From positions 1 through 39,405 of the forward strand of contig ONFR01000028.1 in assembly GCA_900317125.1 (NCBI GenBank): 39,405 nucleotides of DNA, written 5' to 3'. Under the pieces are notes generated by a model. That model saw only the letters and a program-made list of their open reading frames with translations. It ran no database searches and was not told where the DNA came from. Shown here in pieces: positions 8,458 to 15,448 of the stretch. Origin of the DNA: an uncultured Bacteroidales bacterium (GTDB lineage Bacteria; Bacteroidota; Bacteroidia; Bacteroidales; P3). The first letter of the stretch is position 1; every line of letters begins with the position of its first letter. A program made the translations under genes and the position numbers.

Positions 8458-9361
8458 CCTTGGTGTTGCACGAAGGCATGCTGGCAGTAATGCAGCGGGG
8501 GTTGCCGCGGAAATCATGATGCAGTTGAGTGTCGAAGCCAAGGGCTTGGAGCAGCTGCACGGTTTCGGTCGAGAGGGCTTGGTTTATCTCCAGTGCAAGC
8601 AGTCCTTGCGGAGCGAGGTGCGTGGCGGCGTATTGGCCGATGGCGCGGTAGAAGCGCAGGGGGTCGCTGTCGGGCACGAAGAGGGCCAGGGCGGGGTCGT
8701 AGTTGAGCACGTTGGGTTGTATGTCGGCGCGTTCGCGTTCCATCACGTATGGGGGATTGCTGACGATAAGGTCGTAGGAGGGGGTGAGGGCGGCGAGTTG
8801 CACGGGGTCAAGCACATCCGCTTCCACGAAGTGGATGTCGGTATGGTTGGCAGCGGCATTGTCGCGGGCAATGGCGAGGGCGGCAGGCGAGATGTCCACG
8901 GCCGTGACCTGTGCCGAGGGGAATCGGTGCTTGAGTGCGATAGCTATGCATCCGCTACCGGTGCAGAGGTCGAGGATGGCGGGGTGGCCGGCCTGCCGGC
9001 TGGCCAGCCAGTCAGTGAGGCGGGCAACGATTTCCTCCGTTTCAGGGCGGGGGACGAGCACGTCGGGGGTGACGTGGATGTGCAGACCGCAGAAGTCGGT
9101 GTGGCCGATGATGTGCTGGATGGGACGGAACTGCTTAAGGTCTTCGACGGCCCAGTGGAATCGCAGCAGGTCCGACTGGTTGATAGTGTCGTCGCGGTGG
9201 AGCAGCAACTGGGTCTTGTCCCATCCGAGGAAGGCCTCGAAAAGCATGTAGACGAACATGCGCAGTTCCTCGTCGGGGTAGCACCCTGCCAGTTCGGTAT
9301 GGACATACCGCTCAATGTCGCGGACGCGGTTAGAGGGGATGTGCATGTCGGTGGTGTTCAT
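8453..9361 (-). CDS. prmC: Release factor glutamine methyltransferase PrmC (HemK)
   Basis: N5-methylates the glutamine of the GGQ motif in peptide release factors using S-adenosylmethionine. The N-terminal helical domain spans about residues 15-95. The SAM-binding loop is ILDLCTGSGCIAIAL (129-143), and the substrate-binding NPPY is at 202-205. VLVPRPETEE (101-110) is the family hallmark before the methyltransferase core. The 302-residue length is slightly longer than usual because of a short N-terminal extension. Last gene of a likely rnhA-pnuC-prmC transcript, starting 14 bp after pnuC. Confidence 0.95.
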   Translation of the reverse strand: MNTTDMHIPSNRVRDIERYVHTELAGCYPDEELRMFVYMLFEAFLGWDKTQLLLHRDDTINQSDLLRFHWAVEDLKQFRPIQHIIGHTDFCGLHIHVTPDVLVPRPETEEIVARLTDWLASRQAGHPAILDLCTGSGCIAIALKHRFPSAQVTAVDISPAALAIARDNAAANHTDIHFVEADVLDPVQLAALTPSYDLIVSNPPYVMERERADIQPNVLNYDPALALFVPDSDPLRFYRAIGQYAATHLAPQGLLALEINQALSTETVQLLQALGFDTQLHHDFRGNPRCITASMPSCNTKE

Positions 9362-9375
9362 TCAGCTGGCGGGTG

Positions 9376-9954
9376 CTAAGCGTCTTCGGTTTTGGGGAGG
9401 TTCTTGGTGTTGCGCCAAGCCTTGATGAAGGTGATGAAGCCATAGGTGGCTGTGATGAGGAAGCAGGCGCTGATAAAGAGCCATTTGTAGCTGCCACCCA
9501 TGATGCCGAGGGGGATATAGATGGCATCGCAGATGAGGTAGCATATCCAGGCGTTGATGTCCTTGCGCACCATGAGGTATGTGGCCACGGCCTGGAGGGC
9601 GAAGATGGCGCAGTCGAGGATGGGGAGGTTGGAGTGCAGCACACGGGCATCGAAGAGGTAGGTGGCCGCGGCTATGCCCACTACGGCCAACAAGGGCCAC
9701 AGCGGGTTGCCCCAGCTGATGGTGCGGCGGTTGTCCTCCGACTTCTTCTTCCAGATGAACACGCCTCCGATGGAGGCCAGGATGCTGTAGACCTGAAAGG
9801 CGAAACTCATGAAATGCTTGTCGGTAAAGAAATTGTAGGACAGTATCAGTCCTGTGGCGATACTGAAGATCCATGTCCATCGGTTGCCGCGGGCGGCAAG
9901 GTAGACGGTGGTGATTTGTGCAATGGTGATAAGGATGGTGAGTATTGCGTCCAT
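9376..9954 (-). CDS. pnuC: PnuC-type nicotinamide riboside transporter
   Basis: Inner-membrane facilitator that takes up nicotinamide riboside for NAD synthesis. The 192 residues contain about seven hydrophobic segments, and the family pattern is visible in ARGNRWTWIFSIATGLILSY near the N-terminus and in VRKDINAWICYLICDAIYIP near residues 130-150. No NadR-like kinase gene is adjacent. It sits between rnhA (5 bp upstream) and prmC (14 bp downstream), so translation may be coupled. Related PnuC proteins carry thiamine or riboflavin; nothing here, such as a TPP riboswitch, points to these, but the substrate is inferred from family only. Confidence 0.88.
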   Translation of the reverse strand: MDAILTILITIAQITTVYLAARGNRWTWIFSIATGLILSYNFFTDKHFMSFAFQVYSILASIGGVFIWKKKSEDNRRTISWGNPLWPLLAVVGIAAATYLFDARVLHSNLPILDCAIFALQAVATYLMVRKDINAWICYLICDAIYIPLGIMGGSYKWLFISACFLITATYGFITFIKAWRNTKNLPKTEDA

Positions 9955-9959
9955 GGTGG

Positions 9960-10649
9960 TTATTTTTTACGGTTGAAGTCGGCGGGTATCTCGCCCCAGC
10001 GCTCGGTGTCCCACTTGCGTATCTCGGTGGTGTAGGTGTTGTTGTGCAGCCAGGCTTCAGCGCGTCGGATGATGTTCCACAGGTCGGCTGTCTGCGGAGT
10101 GAGGGGCAGTTTGGTGCGGCACTCCTTTCGGCGTACCCAGTTGATGGCGTTCACGGAGTCGCTGTAGAGTATCTGGTGCATATTGTGTTGTTTGAGGTAG
10201 GCAAGGCCGTGCACAATGCCGAGGAACTCGCCTATGTTGTTGGTGCCGACAGGTGTCTTGAAGTGAAAGAGTTGCTGACGGGTGGCGATGTATACGCCTT
10301 GGTATTCCATCACGCCGGGGTTGCCGCTGCAGGCGGCGTCGACGGCCAGGGCGTCGAGCACAGGCGGGTTGTCGGTGCCGGGACGGACGGCGGTGATGCC
10401 GTTTTCGTCGGTGGTCAGCACACTGGTCTTGCCGGTCGTGGAAGGAGTGTCGGCGGAATGGCTTTTGCCGATGGCCACGGCAGTGTCGTAGGGCAGGCGT
10501 TGCGCGGCCTCGGCCTCGTGGAGGGTGTCGTATGACTTGTATTGCGACTTGGCGACACCGGTAACCTGCTTCTGGCAGTCGGCCCAGTTGTCGTAGATGC
10601 CCGGCGTATGGCCCTGCCATACAACGTAGTATTTCTGTTTCTTCGCCAT
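9960..10649 (-). CDS. rnhA: Ribonuclease H with viroplasmin-like N-terminal domain
   Basis: Degrades RNA in RNA-DNA hybrids. The first 45 residues (KKQKYYVVWQGHTPGIYDNW) form the caulimovirus-P6-like hybrid-binding domain. A linker rich in T, S and D (about 50-97) leads to the RNase H fold (98-229). Catalytic acids are D104 (AVDAACSGNPG), E141 (NNIGEFLGI), D164 (LYSDSVNAI) and D224 (EIPADF). I start at the ATG at 10649, where the family's MAKK begins; a frame extension to 10664 would overlap the promoter box at 10661-10669. That box lies so close that the mRNA leader would be only a few nucleotides. First gene of rnhA-pnuC-prmC. Confidence 0.94.
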   Translation of the reverse strand: MAKKQKYYVVWQGHTPGIYDNWADCQKQVTGVAKSQYKSYDTLHEAEAAQRLPYDTAVAIGKSHSADTPSTTGKTSVLTTDENGITAVRPGTDNPPVLDALAVDAACSGNPGVMEYQGVYIATRQQLFHFKTPVGTNNIGEFLGIVHGLAYLKQHNMHQILYSDSVNAINWVRRKECRTKLPLTPQTADLWNIIRRAEAWLHNNTYTTEIRKWDTERWGEIPADFNRKK

Positions 10650-10660
10650 AGATTTGGAGT

Positions 10661-10669
10661 GCAAAGGTA
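10661..10669 (-). promoter_or_regulatory. -7 box for rnhA, nearly leaderless
   Basis: On the minus strand this reads TACCTTTGC. Its downstream end is 11 bp from the rnhA ATG, which puts the expected transcription start within about 5-8 nt of the start codon. Confidence 0.55.
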
Positions 10670-10701
10670 CGAAACTTTTCGCATATATGGATTTTTATTT
10701 G

Positions 10702-10710
10702 TATCTTTGC
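10702..10710 (+). promoter_or_regulatory. -7 box for the DUF2807 gene
   Basis: TATCTTTGC, 27 bp before the ATG. TTTTC at 10676-10680 is about 21 bp upstream and could act as the -33 element. It diverges from the rnhA box, only 32 bp away. Confidence 0.65.
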
Positions 10711-10737
10711 AAACCAATTTCATTAATTCAATCTAAT

Positions 10738-11502
10738 ATGAAGAGACTCTATTTTATTCCATTACTGCTGTGCTTTGTATGCATGGCTTGTGAAAAGGAT
10801 TTTAGCGACCATATCACTGTCGGCTATCCTGTCCCTGCGCAATATACTGCTTTGGATGTGAGCAGTGCCTTTGATGTAGTGGTGTGCGACACGATTAGCG
10901 AGGCGAAGGTGACAGTGAAGGGAGGAGAACACAAGAATGTTATTTTCAAGGTGGAAGACGGCACTCTGAAGATTGGTTTCAAGAATAGACTGTTCAATTG
11001 GTACCACGGTTCAGCCAAGGTGCTGCTGCCCCGCAACAGCACACTTTGCGATGTGGAACTATCGGGTGCCTCCAGTTTCCACGGCGATTTGCAGGGTGAC
11101 GAGGTAGAAGTTGATTTGTCGGGCGCTTCCAATTTCTATGGCAATGTAATGGGGTCGGAAGTGAACATCGACCTTTCCGGTGCCTCGGACTTTAAAGGCA
11201 ATATCGATGCCGATAACATTGATTTGGAGATTAGCGGTTCTTCTTCGGTCAAGAGTGCCGGGATCTGCACCGAGCTATTGGATGCTGAGGTCTCTGGCTC
11301 CAGCACTGTGGATGCCTTCGGACTTGAGTGCCGCAGAGTGACTGCCAAGGTGAGCGGTTCCAGCGATGTGAAGATTTCGTGCTGTGAAAGCATCACGGGT
11401 TCCCTCTCGGGCTCCAGCGACCTTTATTATAAAGCACTCCCCGGCTGCAATCCCGTGGTGAACTGCACCACCAGCGGTGGCTCGAATGTGCATCGGGAAT
11501 AA
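10738..11502 (+). CDS. DUF2807 (head GIN domain) exported protein
   Basis: Unknown function; exported. The N-terminus MKRLYFIPLLLCFVCMACEK is a signal sequence with a possible lipoprotein cysteine at C18, although the -3 residue is not ideal. From about residue 30 to 245 it follows the DUF2807 pattern: a first motif ALDVSSAFDVVVCD, then SGA or SGSS returning about every 20 residues (LSGASSFHGDL, LSGASNFYGNV, LSGASDFKGNI, ISGSSSVKSAG, VSGSSTVDAFG, VSGSSDVKISC, LSGSSDLYYKA). This is expected to fold as a right-handed beta-helix. The ATG at 10738 is chosen because it follows the promoter box at 10702-10710 and opens the signal peptide. The next frame starts 8 bp later. Confidence 0.88.
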   Translation: MKRLYFIPLLLCFVCMACEKDFSDHITVGYPVPAQYTALDVSSAFDVVVCDTISEAKVTVKGGEHKNVIFKVEDGTLKIGFKNRLFNWYHGSAKVLLPRNSTLCDVELSGASSFHGDLQGDEVEVDLSGASNFYGNVMGSEVNIDLSGASDFKGNIDADNIDLEISGSSSVKSAGICTELLDAEVSGSSTVDAFGLECRRVTAKVSGSSDVKISCCESITGSLSGSSDLYYKALPGCNPVVNCTTSGGSNVHRE

Positions 11503-11510
11503 ATAGATTT

Positions 11511-11753
11511 ATGGTTCTTGGGAAGAAGATATGCGGTGAACTGAAGTCGCTCCGTCGGCGGATTGCCGAAGAGAACGGCATTCCATTGCGGCAGGAGGAG
11601 TGTACTTATACGGGTGAATGCAGTGGCACTTGCCCGCATTGTGAGGCTGAGATGCGTTACCTAGAAAATGCCATTGCCGACCGTCTCAGCATCGGCAAGG
11701 CGGCCACTATCGCGGGTCTTGCCCTCGGCTTGGCCACTACGGTGCAGGCGTAG
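11511..11753 (+). pseudogene. Cys-rich membrane protein, N-terminal part of a frame cut by TAG
   Basis: 80 codons, unknown function. It has a cysteine cluster ECTYTGECSGTCPHCEAEMRYLE (residues 29-51; CX5CX3CX2C), suggestive of metal binding, and ends in a hydrophobic stretch IGKAATIAGLALGLATTVQA (61-80). It stops at TAG (11751-11753), and the next open frame continues in the same phase two codons later as a carboxypeptidase-regulatory-like domain. Taken together (255 codons) they look like one membrane-anchored or exported protein with a nonsense codon right after the hydrophobic segment. My recollection is that Bacteroidales encode both parts in one protein; this should be checked. It might alternatively be two real genes or a sequencing error. 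Confidence 0.6.
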
Positions 11754-11756
11754 GCG

Positions 11757-12275
11757 GTGGACACAATACCAGTGAAGTCTTCTGCTCCGTCCGATAGTTT
11801 GCATGCTGTGCTGGCCACTGGCACCATGAAGGGTACGGTACGGGATTCGAAGACTAAAGAGCTGATTCCATTCGCTGTGGTTGAGCTGCAGAGGGATGGG
11901 AAGCGTGTGGCGGGTATGCAGACGGACCTCGATGGTAATTTTACTTTCAAATCCTTGAAGGCGGGTGAGTATACGATTTCGGTAAATTACGAGGGATGCA
12001 AGTCGGTGGAACGGATAATCACCGTCAAACCGGTAGGCTTTACTGTGGCTGTAATTGACCTCAGGGCAGACTCCTCCAGTATCAATATCGGCAGGCCTGT
12101 CATTGAGATAGAAGGCGATTTTGGCGAAAGCGACGGCATCATGATAGGGGGAATACAACAGGTGGCCCTTCCCGGTCTTCCTGCCAGCCAAAGCCTCCCC
12201 GAGGGAAATAAACACCGCTCGTTTCGTGAAGTACCCATTCAGCCAGAAAGACCCGTACAGGTGAAATTGAAGTGA
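11757..12275 (+). pseudogene. Carboxypeptidase-regulatory-like domain protein, C-terminal part of the same frame
   Basis: 172 residues if started at GTG 11757. The beta-sandwich domain is clear: MKGTVRDSKTKELIPFAVVE followed by LDGNFTFKSLKAGEYTISVNYEG. This is the CarboxypepD_reg-like fold seen at the start of many Bacteroidota surface proteins. A tail rich in P, Q and R follows. There is no signal peptide of its own; the export segment lies before the TAG at 11751-11753 in the same frame. Without readthrough or a restart at the GTG it would not be made, and if restarted it would stay in the cytosol. The two frames are therefore best read as one broken gene. Confidence 0.6.
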
Positions 12276-12314
12276 ACCCGCTCTTTCCTTTTACGGGTGG
12301 GAATAGGATATAAA

Positions 12315-12346
12315 AAACGGACTCCCTTTGCAGAGAGTCCGTTTCT
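12315..12346. terminator. Bidirectional terminator between the carboxypeptidase-like frame and tsf
   Basis: AAACGGACTC (12315-12324) pairs perfectly with GAGTCCGTTT (12335-12344) around a 10-nt loop. T residues follow on the plus strand and an A-run precedes it (T-run on the minus strand), suiting two convergent genes. Confidence 0.8.
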
Positions 12347-12365
12347 TATTATTTGAGACGGGTGA

Positions 12366-13355
12366 TTAGGCACCCAGTTCGAGGCGCTTGAAACCAGTGC
12401 AGGTAAGCTCCTTGTCGGTGCTTTCGATGAACTGGCGGACGGTCATCTTGCTCTCCATGATGTACTCCTGTTCGACCAGGGTGTTCTCCTTGAAGAACTT
12501 GTTCAGACGGCCCATGGCAATCTGCTCGATCTGTTTCTCGTTGAGGGTAGCGGCTTTCTTGGCGCCCTCTTCCTCTTTGATCTTCTTGGCCATTTCGACC
12601 TGCTCCTCGGTAATCCAGCCTTTGGCGCAGTTGGAAGCCATGTGCTCCTCGCTGTCGACGTGGGCGGGGTTGATGCCGGCCTTCTTCAGGGCAGCGTCAA
12701 CAGCTTTGCCAATGAGTTCCTCGCGGGTCTTCTCGGCGGCGACGGCAAGCTCTTTGTCTTTGGTCTCCTGGGGAATGCTGTTGGCATCGAGGGCCAGGGG
12801 ACGCATGGCGACGACCTGCATGGCGATGTTGTGGCCAACCTCGTCATGACCAGGCTTGGACATGCCAACCACGGAAGCCATACGGTTGCCGGGGTGGATG
12901 TAGGCGTAGACGGCGGGGGCTTCGATGGTCTCGAAGTGTGCCAGCTCTATCTTCTCGCCGATTTTGGCAATCTGGTCGGTGATGCAGTCGCTAACTTTGC
13001 GGCCTTCGAGATCCATGTCGAGCACCTGCTCTTTAGTGGTGAGGTGCTTGGCCATGGCGTTGTCGAGGATGCTGGTGGTGAAAGCGATGAAGTCGGCGTT
13101 GGTGGCGACGAAGTCGGTCTCGCAGCTCATCATGATAACGGCACCGTAGTTGCCGTTGCTCTTAGCCAGCACGCAGCCTTCGTTGGCATCGCGGTCGGCG
13201 CGTTTGGCGGCCATTTTCTGACCTTTCTGGCGGAGGAAGTCGATAGCTTTCTCGAAGTCGCCGTCGCACTCAACGAGGGCTTTTTTGCAGTCCATCATGC
13301 CGACACCGGTCAGCTGGCGCAGCTCGTTTACCTGTTTTGCTGTTATGTTTGCCAT
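12366..13355 (-). CDS. tsf: Translation elongation factor Ts
   Basis: Nucleotide exchange factor that recycles EF-Tu from GDP to GTP form. It starts with the UBA-like domain ITAKQVNELRQLTGVGMMDCKKAL, and the EF-Tu contact motif TDFV is at residues 80-83 (CETDFVATNADF). The 329-residue length is the long form seen in Bacteroidales. The second dimerisation-like repeat ends with LVEQEYIMESKMTVRQFI. Last gene of rplM-rpsI-rpsB-tsf, 46 bp after rpsB, ending at the shared terminator at 12315-12346. Confidence 0.97.
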   Translation of the reverse strand: MANITAKQVNELRQLTGVGMMDCKKALVECDGDFEKAIDFLRQKGQKMAAKRADRDANEGCVLAKSNGNYGAVIMMSCETDFVATNADFIAFTTSILDNAMAKHLTTKEQVLDMDLEGRKVSDCITDQIAKIGEKIELAHFETIEAPAVYAYIHPGNRMASVVGMSKPGHDEVGHNIAMQVVAMRPLALDANSIPQETKDKELAVAAEKTREELIGKAVDAALKKAGINPAHVDSEEHMASNCAKGWITEEQVEMAKKIKEEEGAKKAATLNEKQIEQIAMGRLNKFFKENTLVEQEYIMESKMTVRQFIESTDKELTCTGFKRLELGA

Positions 13356-13401
13356 AATTGGGATTTCTTTTTTGTGTGATTAAACAGATTCCTTAGCGGG
13401 A

Positions 13402-14223
13402 TTATTCAGCCTTGGGTTCCTCTTCCTTGGCCTTGGGGGCGTCGGTACGGGGACGGCGGGGACGGGTCTTCTTCTCGACGGGAGCTTCCTCGGTCTGGTT
13501 CTCGTCCTTCTCCTCATTTTGGGCGTCTTTGTCGAGCATGCGCTCGTTAAGACCTTCCTGGATAGCCTCGGTCATGTGTTTCAGGATGGCGGCTATCGAT
13601 TTGGAAGCATCATCGTTAGCGGGGATGGGGAAATCGATAAGGTCGGGGTTGCAGTTGGTGTCCACCAGAGCGAAAGTGGGGATGTTGAGGCGGCGGGCCT
13701 CGGCAACGGCAATGTGCTCTTTATTGATGTCGATGACGAAGAGTGCGCTGGGCAGACGGGTGAGGTCGGCGATGGAGCCAAGGTTCTTGTCGAGCTTGGC
13801 ACGCTCGCGCTGCACCTGCAGGCGTTCACGTTTGCTGATGTTGTTGAAGTCCTTGTCGTGCATCAGGCTGTCGAGGTTGTTCATCTTCTTCACGGCCTTG
13901 CGGATGGTGGCGAAGTTGGTGAGCATACCACCGGGCCAGCGCTCGGTGACGAAGGGCATGTCAACGCCCTTGGCCATCTCGGCTACGATGTCCTTGGCCT
14001 GTTTCTTGGTGGCCACGAACAGGACTTTCTTGCCGCTACGGGCAATCTGTTTCAGTGCAGCAGCGGCCTCGTCGGCTTTGGCGATGGTCTTCTGCAGGTC
14101 AATAACGTGGATGCCGTTATGCTCCTTGAAGATATAAGGAGCCATTTTGGGATTCCATTTTCTCTTGAGGTGTCCAAAGTGACAACCGGCCTCAAGCAGT
14201 TCTTCGAATTTCAATTCTGTCAT
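13402..14223 (-). CDS. rpsB: 30S ribosomal protein S2 (uS2)
   Basis: Small-subunit protein needed late in 30S assembly. It starts with the family signature FEELLEAGCHFGHLKRKWNPKM, and contains VLFVATKKQAKDIV, ERWPGGMLTNF and DTNCNPDLIDFPIPANDD. The core ends near residue 225. A charged tail of about 45 residues follows (alternating E/K, with KKTRPRRPR), which is common in Bacteroidota. The 169-bp spacer upstream holds an overlapping pair of hairpins (14277-14330) that could act as a leader control element. Confidence 0.97.
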   Translation of the reverse strand: MTELKFEELLEAGCHFGHLKRKWNPKMAPYIFKEHNGIHVIDLQKTIAKADEAAAALKQIARSGKKVLFVATKKQAKDIVAEMAKGVDMPFVTERWPGGMLTNFATIRKAVKKMNNLDSLMHDKDFNNISKRERLQVQRERAKLDKNLGSIADLTRLPSALFVIDINKEHIAVAEARRLNIPTFALVDTNCNPDLIDFPIPANDDASKSIAAILKHMTEAIQEGLNERMLDKDAQNEEKDENQTEEAPVEKKTRPRRPRTDAPKAKEEEPKAE

Positions 14224-14276
14224 TTTGTCTATTGTTTACTTTCCTAATCTGAACCAATCGTGAAGTAGTCCTTAGG

Positions 14277-14330
14277 GTCTGGTTTTTCGGCGGTCCTATG
14301 CTGCCGAACTGGCAACCAGACGGAGCGTCT
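14277..14330 (-). promoter_or_regulatory. Candidate structured leader of rpsB
   Basis: On the transcript strand a two-tier hairpin forms from 14321-14314 with 14284-14277 (GTCTGGTT/AACCAGAC), with an inner TTCGGC/GCCGAA stem (14286-14291 with 14303-14308). A second hairpin, AGACG/CGTCT (14318-14322 with 14326-14330), uses part of the same strand, so the two cannot form together. It ends about 54 nt before the rpsB start. S2 autoregulation is known in other bacteria; here it is inference. Confidence 0.5.
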
Positions 14331-14392
14331 TCGCGATTTGGATTCTAAACTTTAATTGCTTTGTTGTGTTAAGCGCAGGCGTTGTACAACGG

Positions 14393-14779
14393 TTAACGTT
14401 TGCTGAACTGGAAGCGCTTACGGGCCTTGGGCTGACCGGGTTTCTTACGCTCAACCATACGGGGGTCACGCATCAGGAAGCCTTCCTTCTTGAGGGCGGG
14501 GCGATCCTCGATGTTGTTCTCGCAGAGGGCGCGGGCGATAGCCATGCGCAGAGCCTGGGCTTGACCGGTGATTCCACCGCCGTCGAGGTTGGCTTTGATG
14601 TCCCATTTGCCTTCGGCGTTGGCCACCTGAAGGGGCTGGTTGACGATGTACTGCAGCGGGCCAGTGGGGAAATATTCCTTATAGTCTCTCTTGTTTACAA
14701 CAATATTGCCGGTGCCGGGGGTCATATAGATGCGGGCAACGGAGCATTTTCTTCTACCAATGGTGTTGATAACTTCCAT
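14393..14779 (-). CDS. rpsI: 30S ribosomal protein S9 (uS9)
   Basis: Small-subunit protein whose C-terminal tail reaches the P-site tRNA. The 128 residues begin with the typical TIGRRKCSVARIYMTPGTG, include GGGITGQAQALRMAIARAL, and end in the conserved basic tail GQPKARKRFQFSKR. It follows rplM by 8 bp, the standard L13-S9 pairing. Confidence 0.98.
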   Translation of the reverse strand: MEVINTIGRRKCSVARIYMTPGTGNIVVNKRDYKEYFPTGPLQYIVNQPLQVANAEGKWDIKANLDGGGITGQAQALRMAIARALCENNIEDRPALKKEGFLMRDPRMVERKKPGQPKARKRFQFSKR

Positions 14780-14787
14780 ATCTCTAT

Positions 14788-15243
14788 TTATCTAACGTCG
14801 TTAATATTGATTACTTTGGGATTCTGACCCTGGTGGGGATGCTCGGAACCGGCATAGACGTGCAGGTTGCGGTACAGGGCGTCGCCCAGACGATTTTTAG
14901 GAAGCATGCCACGGATGGCGTGTTCAAGAATGCGCTCGGGATGGCTGGCGAGCACCTTGGCAGGTGTGGTCTCGCGCTGACCGCCGGGGTAGCCGGTATA
15001 GCGCTGGTAGATTTTGTCGGTCATCTTCTTGCCAGTGAAGACAATCTTCTCGGCATTGATAATGATGACGTTGTCACCGCAGTCGACATGCGGGGTGTAG
15101 CAAGGTTTGGTCTTGCCGCGTAGGATGTTGGCCACACGGGTAGCCAGACGGCCTACGGTCTGATTCTCGGCATCAACGAGCACCCATTCCTTCTGGACGG
15201 TCTGCTTGTTGGCTGATACTGTTTTGTAACTTAACGTACTCAT
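14788..15243 (-). CDS. rplM: 50S ribosomal protein L13 (uL13)
   Basis: Early-assembling large-subunit protein. The 151 residues carry the family landmarks: [21 protein letters not shown] (as [12 protein letters not shown] near 23-34), [17 protein letters not shown], the GYPGG segment and [18 protein letters not shown], ending with [13 protein letters not shown]. First gene of rplM-rpsI-rpsB-tsf. Its promoter box is at 15409-15417, giving a leader of about 160 nt that begins with a long hairpin (15353-15396). Confidence 0.98.
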   Translation of the reverse strand: MSTLSYKTVSANKQTVQKEWVLVDAENQTVGRLATRVANILRGKTKPCYTPHVDCGDNVIIINAEKIVFTGKKMTDKIYQRYTGYPGGQRETTPAKVLASHPERILEHAIRGMLPKNRLGDALYRNLHVYAGSEHPHQGQNPKVININDVR

Positions 15244-15352
15244 TTTTTATTTTTACTAACGATGGTGTTTTTTTTGTTTTCTTGTTAATATCTCCTCCGA
15301 TTGAGTGACATTTTGGCCGTTGACGGATAAACGCCCATTATGCCTATCAATC

Positions 15353-15396
15353 TGGTACAAAATGCTTTGAACGGGTAAATCAGGCATTTTGCACCA
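15353..15396 (-). promoter_or_regulatory. Candidate L13 operon leader hairpin
   Basis: TGGTACAAAATGC (15353-15365) and GCATTTTGCACCA (15384-15396) form a 13-position stem with one non-identical pair that becomes a G-U wobble or mismatch in RNA, around an 18-nt loop. It begins only a few nucleotides after the predicted transcription start. L13 leaders that control their operon are known in other phyla; the role here is inferred. Confidence 0.5.
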
Positions 15397-15408
15397 TTTT
15401 TGGAGACT

Positions 15409-15417
15409 GCAAAGTTA
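15409..15417 (-). promoter_or_regulatory. -7 box for the rplM operon
   Basis: On the minus strand this reads TAACTTTGC, full consensus, about 165 bp before rplM and just after the end of the upstream methyltransferase gene. Confidence 0.65.
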
Positions 15418-15448
15418 CGAACATTTTTTCAACCGACAAAATATTTTT

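Noticed and set aside
11751..11753. TAG as a sense codon (amber recoding)
   Set aside because: Clear genes nearby, such as the transposase, dtd, prmC and fmt, end at TAG exactly where their families end, so TAG works as stop in this genome.
12642..13379. Plus-strand frame of 245 codons opposite tsf
   Set aside because: Shadow of EF-Ts; no motif and no promoter.
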